64,000 nucleotides of DNA from Harmonia axyridis (lineage: Eukaryota; Arthropoda; Insecta; Coleoptera; Coccinellidae). How positions within the stretch are numbered: position 1 is the first letter of the stretch; each line of letters starts with the position of its first letter. Both the position numbers and the translations under genes were made by a program. The notes under the pieces are model-generated. The model worked only from the letters and a program-made list of their open reading frames with translations, was not told where the DNA came from and made no database searches. The DNA is taken from NCBI RefSeq assembly GCF_914767665.1, contig NC_059501.1, positions 83,984,798 to 84,048,797 on the forward strand, in the 5' to 3' direction. This document shows positions 1-9,800 of this stretch, piece after piece.

Positions 1-53
1 TCCATAAGCTATATATAGTATCATGTAAACAAATAATATAGTAATAGACCTAC

Positions 54-536
54 TTGGCATGTTACAGCTAGCGTGTGACATAGCTGCGTCTTTCCTGTTC
101 TAAATTCACCAAACAATTCTGTTATTGACCCAGTTTCTATGCCTCCTCCAAGAAGTTTATCTAATCCCTTTGAGCCTGTGGTGAGTGAAACAATTTCAGA
201 ACGTTTTTGATGAAATTCGGTAGCAGTTGTGAACCCCATAGGCACTAGTTTGGCAGCTTCTGTGAGTAATTTTTCAACTTTGGTATCGGACATTCCTTTG
301 ATAGCTAGCAGGTATTTCTTAGGGGAGAATGCAATTGATTCAATAGTGTGAAAGCCTGCTTCTTCCAATTTTTGAATATCTCCTGAAGTTATCCCATTAC
401 ACTGAAAGGAATATTTTTAATCAAAACAGGTTGGTTCATTATTTAGATGGTGTACTTCTAATTTCGAAAGAGGAAGAGGGCCACATTCATCATCTTGTTC
501 GTCGATTGTAGCAGTTGAAGCCATACTCATTGCCAT
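54..536 (-). CDS. RAD51: RAD51 recombinase, 5' part (first two coding exons; continues off the left edge)
   Basis: RAD51 forms filaments on single-stranded DNA and catalyses strand exchange in homologous recombination in the nucleus. Two coding exons are visible on the minus strand: 456-536 (27 codons, start ATG 534-536) and 54-401 (116 codons), both in phase 0. Splice sites are GAA|GTACAC, CCTTTCAG|TGT and CAA|GTAGGT. Residues 28-85 form the N-terminal helix-hairpin-helix domain, followed by a very conserved block (MGFTTATEFHQ). The Walker A motif GEFRTGKTQ lies at about residues 125-133. Walker B, the DNA-binding loops and the C-terminus lie beyond position 1. The conserved N-terminal domain and the start favour RAD51 over its paralogues or DMC1; DMC1 is the main alternative. 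Identity rests on recognised family sequence, not on a search. Confidence 0.93.
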
Positions 537-957
537 TGTGAATCAGTTGAAAATTGGTTTCTTTTATTATTATTAATATTATATATTATCTTTTTCGGAA
601 ATAATGTTCCGCCAATAGTAAAACAAAAATTTTATTTTGAATTGTATCTATTTTCTATGGTTTTTTGTTTGGTAATATAGGTTAAGATTGCACAGAGGAA
701 ATGAATTATTAGAACTACTCAATTTTTTTATTTCTTAAAATTAATTTATTGATATATGAAATTTATTGAAGAAATGTTTCAGCAAATTCAGATTAGTTTT
801 CTTTGAGATAAATTCGTCTTAATTTTGAAAATAGTACTTTATCTTTCTTTTAGGTTATCTGACGAGAGTGACAGTGACAAAAGTTTATTGAAAAATTTGA
901 TAATTTAATCTTAATTTAATTTATTGCGTTGCATATACGGATAAATTCATAGCATAA
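537..957. promoter_or_regulatory. Divergent intergenic region between RAD51 and COX19
   Basis: About 420 bp separates the RAD51 start (minus) from the COX19 start (plus), so both genes probably start transcription from this segment. It is AT-rich. I see no convincing TATA box or other named element, and no ORF. A shared bidirectional promoter is inferred from spacing and orientation only. Confidence 0.5.
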
Positions 958-1218
958 ATGTCATATGCCTTAAATCAGAAAGTTTTCACACCAATTCCTC
1001 CCGATAAGGGCAGTTTTCCGCTAGATCATGAAGGATTGTGCAAAAAATTGATGATTTCGTATATGAGGTGCCTTCGAGAAAATGGTAACAATAACACAAA
1101 TTGTAGAGAAAGTGCAAAAGACTATCTAGATTGCCGAATGCGAAATGATTTAATGGCAAAAGAAGAATGGTCCAAATTAGGTTATCGGGATTTGGCAAAT
1201 AAAGAAAAATCATCATAA
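958..1218 (+). CDS. COX19: COX19, cytochrome c oxidase assembly factor (twin CX9C protein)
   Basis: Single-exon gene of 86 residues. COX19 is a small soluble protein of the mitochondrial intermembrane space needed for copper delivery and assembly of cytochrome c oxidase; the family is imported by the MIA40/Erv1 disulfide relay. The defining twin CX9C motif is intact: C28-x9-C38 and C49-x9-C59, forming the helical hairpin. The N-terminal segment with FTPIPPDKGSFPLDH is typical of COX19 and separates it from other CX9C proteins. No cleavable targeting peptide is seen, as expected. The length matches the family (about 90 residues). The stop codon TAA (1216-1218) shares its last A with the ATG of the next gene, so COX19 and PPCDC look like one dicistronic transcript. 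Confidence 0.93.
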   Translation: MSYALNQKVFTPIPPDKGSFPLDHEGLCKKLMISYMRCLRENGNNNTNCRESAKDYLDCRMRNDLMAKEEWSKLGYRDLANKEKSS

Positions 1219-1834
1219 TGGTTAACATATTAATAGGTTGTACAGGCAGTGTCGCTACTATAAAATTACCCTTATTAATACAAGCAATTTTGGAAAAAAA
1301 TAGAGATGTGAAAGTCAATGTAGTTCTTACAAAAAGTGGGGAACATTTTGTACGTTCTGCCCCCTTAACGTTTGAAAATGTCAGAGTTTTCACAGACGAC
1401 GATGAGTGGGCATCTTGGGATAAACGTGGTGATCCTGTATTACATATTGAGTTGGTAAAATGGGCAGATATTTTCATAGTAGCGCCTTTGAGTGCCAACT
1501 CTCTTGCAAAATTAGCCAATGTGAGTTTTCATTCCATATTAAATATACAAAATTAATTAACCCTTATTTTCAGGGTTTATGTGACAACCTCTTGACCTGT
1601 ATAGCAAGAGCTTGGGACACAAGTAAACCACTCATTTTTTGCCCAGCCATGAATACCAAGATGTACGAGCATGTTTTAACAAAAGAGCACATCGACAAAC
1701 TTTTATCTTGGGGTTATCAGTGTATACCAGTGATAGAAAAAACTCTTATGTGTGGCGACACTGGACTTGGTGCAATGGCGGAAGTTGATACCATTGTTGA
1801 ATATTTGGATAGTGAAATTAAAAAAAAAAGTTGA
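1218..1834 (+). CDS. PPCDC: Phosphopantothenoylcysteine decarboxylase (coenzyme A synthesis)
   Basis: Two exons, 1218-1520 and 1574-1834, split by a 53 bp intron (AAT|GTGAGT ... TTTTCAG|GGT, phase 0), encode 187 residues; human PPCDC has 204. The enzyme is an FMN-dependent flavoprotein that decarboxylates 4'-phosphopantothenoylcysteine to 4'-phosphopantetheine. Visible motifs: flavin-binding start ILIGCTGSVA (residues 4-13), probable catalytic His76 in DPVLHIE, APLSANSLAKLAN (89-101), PAMNTKMY (125-132, the PxMNxxMW substrate motif with Tyr for Trp) and the substrate clamp Cys161 in MCGDTGLGAM. The start ATG overlaps the COX19 stop by one base, and there is no room for a separate leader, so translation must come by reinitiation or from a transcript starting inside COX19. 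Confidence 0.92.
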
Positions 1835-1939
1835 TTCGTTAAATTGTAGAAATTAACAATTTTTACCAAATTTTAGGTTTTTTGTTGAACACATCATAAA
1901 CTACATAGTTTAGAAGTAAGTTGAGTTGTATCAAAACCG

Positions 1940-4900
1940 TCACTAGCCAAACTGGCGCCCTAGTTCATTTATGGGTTTTTGAGTTGAAAATTTCAAAGCT
2001 GCTCCAATAAGAAAATTTTTTTGTTCCAAAAATTATCCCACAAAATTCAAAATATCTCAGTTTTGGGATTTTCTAGGAGGAACTGAGTGTAAATAAGGAT
2101 TTACCAATCAGCATTGAAAATTCTCGATTCTGATCAGAAATAATTGTCTACCCTTTAAAGGGTTTATATTTATGAAAGGTTACGAAGATGTAGATTCTGA
2201 ATTAGGTATCGTCTCGACCAAAAAAATTGTCTGTACGTTTAAGTACTATTTTTCTTCAAAATTTGCCATATCTCAGCTTTGGGAGATGTTAGGAAGAAAC
2301 CGGTGGTCGGTTAGTTTCAGTATCAAAAATTATCCATAACAGTTTTTTTTTTTTTAAATATTTAAGCCTGATTGCAAATCGGTATTAAGCCTCGAGATTT
2401 CCTTACGATATCAAATTTTGAAGCATATCTGGCTTTAAACTCTTTTAGTAAAAATTTTCCAAATTGGATTTTTTTCTGAAGCTCAATGCCGCCATCTAGA
2501 AAGAGTATCTCAAACCCGGTCATGTTGAGGAGGTATACATTACAGGATTCTATACGTATTGAGCCGCGGGAAAAACTAGTTCAGCGAAATGCGGATAGAT
2601 GGCTTGTTGCCAAATTCCTACTGATTTGAATTTTAGATTTTTTTCCGAAAAAGGGGCATAATTCAAGTGTCTCCAATCCTATATTAGAACTTGATAGCAT
2701 TTTATGCTTTTTTTGATCGAAGATGCTGAATTAGGCTTGGGTTTTTAGCAGAAAATCGTTTCTACATATTTGAAGCACATTTTTTGTGTGAAATTGGGAG
2801 TATCTCAGTTTTTGAGCAGTGTCGGAAAGAACCTGACTGCTGGTTAATATTCAGCATGGAAAATTCTTCAAGATGTCACATTTTGAAGCTGATCTGCCAA
2901 CATTTTTGAACCAAAACTCATCACACAAAATTGTAAATATCTCGGTTTTGGAATCTTCTAGCAAGGAACTGATTGCAATTGGGGATTCAGCATAGGAAAT
3001 TCTTCATGACACCAAATTTTGAAGTCGATCCGAAACAAAAACTGTTTTTGTCGAAAAAATATCCAAGGTTATAGTCTTGGTTTTTCCGAGAAAATCGACC
3101 GATCGAATTTGATTATTTTATGATGTATTTGAAGGGTTTCGAGGATGTAGATTCCGAATTAGGCATCCTTTCCTACCAGAAAAATTTGTCTGTACGTTTA
3201 AAGCACTATTTTCCTACAAAATTCGCAATATCTCAGCTTTGAGGGGTGTTAGGCAGAAACCGATGGTAGATTATTATTCAGAATCACAAATTCTTCATGA
3301 TATCAATTTTGTTGAAGATACTTCACGGCCATTTTTTTTTTCAGAAATTCTGAAAAAAAAGCATGATATCACGGTTCAGAGTTCTTCTAAGAATTATCTG
3401 ATTGCAAATCGGTATTAAGCATCGAGATTTCCTCACGATATCAAATTTTGAAGCAGATTTGGCTATAAACTCTCCCAGTTAAAATTTTCCAAAAAATTAA
3501 TTTTTTTAAGCTCAATGCCGCCATCTAGCAAGTGTAGCTCAAACTCGGTCATGGTGAGGAGGTATACATTACAGGATTCTATACGTGTTGGAACTCGGGA
3601 AAATTAGTTCAGCGTAATGCGGATAGATGGCTTGTTGCCAAATTCCCCGATTTGAATTTTATACTTTTCCGAAAGAGTGGCATAATTCGAATATCTCCAG
3701 TTCTGTATTAGGCCTTGATAGTATTTTATACGTTTTTAGAACGAAGAGGCTGAATTAGGCTTGGGTTTTTAGCAGAAAATTGTTTCTACATATTTGAAGC
3801 ACATTTTTTGTGTGAAATTGGGAATAGCTCATCTATGAGCTGTGTCAGGAAGAACCTGACTGCTGGTTAATATTCAGAATGTAAAATTCTTCAAGATGTC
3901 ACATTTTGAAGCTGATCTGCCAACATTTTTGAACCAAAACTCATCACACAAAATTGTAAATATCTCGGTTTTGGAATCTTCTAGCAAGGAACTGATTGCA
4001 AATGGGGATTCAGCATAGGAAATTCTCCATGACACCAAATTTTGAAGTCGATCCGAAACCAAAACTGTTTTTGCCGAAAAAATATCCAAGGTTATAGTCT
4101 TGGTTTTTCCGAGAAAATCGACCGATCGAATTTGATTTTTTTATGATGTATTTGAAGGGTTTCAAGGATGTAGAATCCGAATTAGGCATCCTTTTCGACC
4201 AGAAAAATTTGTCTGTACGTTTAATGCACTATTTTCCTACAAAATTCGCAATATCTCAGCTTTGAGGGGTGTTAGGAAGAAACCGATGGTAGATTATTAT
4301 TCAGAATTACAAATTCTTCATGATATCAATTTTTTTGAAGATACTTCACGCCAATTTTTTTTTCCAGAAATTCTGAAATAAAGCTGCATATCTCGATTCA
4401 GAGTTCTTCTAAGAATTACCTGATTGCAAATCGGTATTAAGCATAGAGATTTCCTTACGATATCAAATTTTGAAAAAGATCTGGCTATAAACTCTCTTAG
4501 TTAAAATTTTTCAAAAAATAATTTTTTTAAGCTCTATGCCGCCATCAAGGAAGGGTAGATCGAACCCGGTCATGTTGAGGAGGTATACATTACAGGATTC
4601 TATACGTGTTGGACCTCGGGAAAAACTAGTTCAGTGAAATGCGGATAGATGGCTTGTTGCCAAATTCCTACTGATTTGAATTTTAGATTTTTTCCGAAAA
4701 AGTGGCATAATTCGAATATCTCCAGTTCTGTATTAAGCCTTGAAAGTGTTTTTTACGTTTTTAGAACGGAGATGCCGACTTAGGCTTCGGTTCCTAGCAG
4801 AAAAGCGTTTATATATATATATGAAGCATATTTTTTGTGGGAAATTGGGAATAGCTCAGTTTTGAGCAGTGTCTGAAAGAGCCTGACTGCTGGTTAATAT

Positions 4901-6110
4901 TCAGAATGTAAAATTCTTCAAGATGTCACATTTTGAAGCTGATCTGCCAACATTTTTGAACCAAAACTCATCACACAAAATTGTAAATATCTCGGTTTTG
5001 GAATCTTCTAGCAAGGAACTGATTGCAAATGGGGATTCGGCATAGGAAATTCTCCATGACACCAAATTTTGAAGTCGATCCGAAACCAAAACTGTTTTTG
5101 TCGAAAAAATATCCAAGGTTATAGTCTTGGTTTTTCCGAGAAAATCGACCGATCGAATTTGATTCTTTTATGATGTATTTGAAGGGTTTCGAGGATGTAG
5201 ATTCCGAATTAGGCATCCTTTCCGACCAGAAAAATTTGTCTGTACGTTTAAAGCACTATTTTCATACAAAATTCGCAATATCTCAGCTTTGAGGAGTGTT
5301 AGGAAGAAACCGATGGTAGATTATTATTCAGAATCACAAATTCTTCATGATATTAGTTTTTTTGAAGATACTTCACAGACAAATTTTTATTCCAGAAATT
5401 CTGAAAAAAGCTGGATATCTCGGTTCAGAGTTTTCTAAGAATTATAAGATTGCAAATCGGTATTAAGCATCGAGATTTCCTTACGATATAAAATTTTGAA
5501 GCAGATGTGGCTATAAACTCTTTTAGTTAAAATTTTCCAAAAAATTAATTTTTTTAAGCTTTATGCCGCCATCTAGCAAGAGTAGCTCAAACCCGGTCAT
5601 GTTGAGGAGGTATACATTATAGGATTCTATACGTGTTGGACCTCGGGAAAAACTAGTTCAGCGAAATGCGGATAGATGGCTTGTTGCCAAATTACGTGCT
5701 GATTTGAATTTTAGATTTTTTTCGAAAAAGTGGCATAATTCGAGTACCTTCAGTTCTGTATTAAGCCTTGATAGTATTTTATACGTTTTTAGAACGTTTT
5801 TTTCTTAGCAGAAAAGCGTTTCTAAACATATGAAGCACATTCTTTGTGCGAAATTGGGAGTATCTCAGTTTTGGGCAGTGTTTGAAAGAAATTGACTGCT
5901 GGTTGATATTCAGCATGAAAAATTCTTCAAGATGTCACGTTTTGAAGCTGATCCGACAGCATATTTGAACCATAATTCCAAATATCTTGGTTTTTGAATC
6001 TTTCAGCAAGGAATTGATTGCAAATGGGGATTCAGCATAGGAAATTCCCAATGACATTCAATTTTGAAGTAGATTCGAAACCAAAACTGTTTTTTTATCA
6101 TAAAAATATC
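1940..6110. repeat. Tandem satellite array with higher-order structure (~1.025 kb unit of seven ~146 bp monomers)
   Basis: The landmark aggtatacat recurs at 2531, 3560, 4581 and 5608, giving periods of 1029, 1021 and 1027 bp; four units (first and last incomplete) fill the stretch. Inside one unit the motif tatctc(a/g)gtttt and its variants recur at 2801, 2938, 3072, 3229, 3367, 3534 and 3692 before the next unit starts at 3825, so each unit is seven diverged monomers of 133-167 bp. Similar short open frames at 3874-4089 and 4901-5116 (minus strand) are equivalent positions in two units and are by-products of the repeat. Copies differ by substitutions and small indels. Confidence 0.9.
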
Positions 6111-6876
6111 CAAAATCACACACAACAAATGAACTAACAGCTCCAGGTTCTTCTAGGAAACATCTTGTTGTGTGAATTTCCTTTTAAGGTTCATTTGAAC
6201 TATTACGCTGAATTATTTGAACTACTCATAACTCCTTAATACTTCTGCAGGAATTGAAAGGCATTTCGATGTTAGTTTTTAGTTGAAATGATTACTAAAG
6301 AAAAAGTTTCAGATATTGTGTATTGTCTGTATAAAATACTTTATTAAAATTTTAGAGATACAAGAACGTCGTTCGTAAATGAGCTGCAAAAATAAATAAA
6401 GGTTTTGGTTTTGCTTACAATATTTTAAAAATTCTATATAAAAGTGCTTATTTAAAAATTTTCCAACAAATTCCATATTAACATAGATTCTCAATTAAAT
6501 ATAACGATTAATATAAAAGTATGAAAGCCATTAAAATAACCATCCAGTCAAAGCATCACTGGGAATGTAGATTCGATTCGTTTCAGTATTTGGTTTGTTG
6601 TTGGTAATGAGGTGATAAAGATTAAATATTAAAAAAAAAAAACTCAGTCTTGATGAGAATAAATACAGGACTGAAGCCATAACTACACTTCACAGCATTA
6701 TTGCATAGTAACATCTCTCAAATTCAAAGAGTTTCATGTAGAATTCATTAAATACAACTTTAACACATCTAAATCGAATAATAAACAGCATCGTCAGGAT
6801 TATATTATCAAATAGAATGTACAAAAAATTTGTCAATATTTTGATTTCTAACCTACTTCTGCTCTAGTTGCAAGTC
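6111..6876. other. Interval between satellite array and DLGAP stop; probable 3' UTR, no gene seen
   Basis: AT-rich sequence with no convincing ORF. As it lies directly downstream of the DLGAP stop codon (minus strand), part of it is probably the 3' UTR. A minus-strand AATAAA-type signal (read on plus as tttatt) occurs near 6340, about 540 bp past the stop, but its use is not supported by anything else. Confidence 0.4.
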
Positions 6877-9800
6877 TCAGCTAGTTTCAGCCACATATAT
6901 TTCGATATTTTCCTGCTGCTTACACTTTGCTTTCATAGCTTTTCTTCTCTCCTCTATCAGTCGTTTTCTTTCGGCTTCTCTCTCCATTCGTTGTTTCTGA
7001 GCTTCCTCAGTACTTGCTTTACTTTTCACAGCGCGATTAATTATTTTTTTCGGTTTTGTACCATTCTTTGCAGATCTAATTTGTTTTTCTGGTTCAATCT
7101 GTTGGAAAAAATTCATAAATGCACTATATACGTACAGTCATAAAAGTATCAGGAATACGTTCTATTAGTGTGACGTCACACACCGCCATTTTTGTTCTCC
7201 TGTCAGTGTTCGGAATCCAAACAAATGAATTGTCATTCAAATTAGTACGGCGTCGTTGAAGGAATTGGCTTATTTTCATAAATAAGAATATTTGAGGAAC
7301 GATTTCAGTATTAATTGATAGACAGAAGGAACGAGGTTAATACCAGTTAGTTTGAATCCTGTATCATTCCCCAGATTTTGTAAAAAGCCGTGTTTTTTAG
7401 TTGAACTTCAAGTTCGAACTTACTGGCATTAATCTCGTTCCTTCTGTCTATCAATTAATAGTAAAATCGTTCCTTAAATAATCTCATTTATCAAAATAAG
7501 CCAATTTCTTCAACGACAACGTACTAATTTGAATGACAATTAGTTTGTTTGGATTCCGAACACTGACAGGAGAACTAAAATGGTGGTGTGTGACGTCATC
7601 ACTAATAGAGCGTATTGGTCATTGAAAAAGCTTTATTAACTTGTAGGTTGACACAACTGTCCTTTATACTTATACTTGGTTTAAATTTCATCAGTTATTT
7701 TATTCGTTTCCAATAATTTATTTAACAGTTTATCTCGAGTAGCAACAACAAAAAGCTTTTGGTTGTAACAAAAATCTCTGCAAGTGTGATGTCAATTTAC
7801 ATCAAAAGCGAAAACCTTCAGTATTTCACCCTAAAATATTATCTCGATTAATGTACACGGTGTCACAGAGACTGAAAACATATCGAGAACAATAAGACCT
7901 AGAGAAAAAATCGTCAAGGACCTCGGATCTCTTTTTACGAAAAAATGAGATATCAGAAAGCAGAACCTGTATAATTCTAGTCATTCTCGAGATACAGTGT
8001 GTTTCTGAAAAATGACTGTTTCAAATATTTTGCTATATCTTGGTTTCTGTTCTCGATATTCGAAAAAGGTTGTTTTTTATTCAATTCCTGGTAGTCATTT
8101 GAAATGACCGTATTTTAGATTATGTCAAATCAATTTTAAAATACTTTTCTCCTATATTTACCTCTTGCCAATTATTCTTCTTCATTTTATCTATATCTTC
8201 AAATAACGCGTCAACTTGTTTCACTTGAAGCATAACCATATCCCAAAATCCTTGAAGATCTTCATTTGTCGTTGGGAAAGCTTCTCCTTCAATCTAAAAT
8301 CGATAGACAATTTCAAAATTAAATTGAAGCTATAACAAACATAGGTTTTCAAAATTCTTCTTCGAAAATAAACTTCAATTCCTGTTCAACAATTCCCAAA
8401 AAATAAAATTTATTTTACCATGAATTTCAATGGATACAAAAAAGGGATAATAATCTTCAGAAATATCTTCTCCGAAATTTTGTACCTAGCCTCTGCACGT
8501 AGTAGGTATTGCGATTTAAATTTGTTCTGAAATAAAATTGAGAAAAAGATGTGTGAAATCTGCTCAGTTTTTACTTTGGGCTATATATATAAGGTGGAGC
8601 ATAAAAAAACAGTCTACTAAATGAAATGGAAAAGATTATTTGAAAACTGGCAGATCTTTTGGTATTGGGTAGGCATTATAAAAGTCTGCTTAAAGAATGC
8701 TATAAAAAATGATGTTAATGAAAATTGGTAGTTATTTGGATCATGTGGTCAAATGGTTCAATGATAATCAAAGAAATATGCGGCTGAGGCTCATCGAATG
8801 CTCTAAAATACCTACGGTAAGGCCGCTATTGTTGAAAGAACGTGCCGAGAGTGGTTTCAAAGCATGAAGAACGATGATTTTGACGTCGAAGAACAGTGGA
8901 AGAGAGAGGTTTTCGAAGATGCAGAATTGGAGGCATTACTTGATCAAGATTCCTGTCAAGGGCAACAAGAATTGGCAGGATCATTGGGAGGGACGCAACA
9001 AGCCATTTAAAAACGCCTGAAAGTCATGGCAATGATTCAGAAATAAGGAAATTGGGTGCCTTACGAGTTGAAGCCGAGAGATGTTGAAAGGTGTCTGCTT
9101 GCTTGTGAACAGCTGCTTGCAAGGCTAAGACAGAAGGGATTTCTGCATTGTGACGAGAAATGGGTTCATTACGATAATCCCAGGCGCAGGAAATCATGGG
9201 GATATCCCGGCCATGCTTCCACGTCGACGGCCAAACCAAATATTCACGGTTCCAACGTCATGCTCAGTATTTGGTGAGATCAGAGCGGCGTAGTGTATTA
9301 GGAGTTGTTAAAACCGACTGAAACAATCACAGGCGATCGTTATCGAACGGAATTAATGCGTTTGAGCCGAGCATTGAAAGACAAACGGCCGCAACACAAC
9401 GAGAGACATGATAAAGCGATTTTACAGCATGACAATGCTCAACCTCATGTTGCGAAAATGGTCAAGACATACTTGGAAACGTTGAAATCGGAAGTCCTAC
9501 CCTACCCGCCGTATTCTCCAGACGTTGCTCCCTCGGACTATCACTTGTTTCGATCAATGGCATACGGCCTGGCTGACCAGCAGTTCCGGTCTTATGAAGA
9601 AGTAAAAAATTGGTTCAATTCGTGGATCGCTTCAAAAGATGACCAGTTTTTTCAACGCGGGATTCGTACGATGCCCGAAAGATGGAAGGAAGTACAGGCC
9701 AGAGATGGACAATAATTTGAATCATAAATGTATAACCAGTTTTTTACAATAAAGCCTCGAATTTCTGAAAAAAAAAACGGCGGAAGCAAAGTTGCACGCC

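Noticed and set aside
3874..5116. Two nearly identical 71-codon minus-strand frames
   Set aside because: They are equivalent positions in successive units of the satellite array, and the frame is not kept in the other units.
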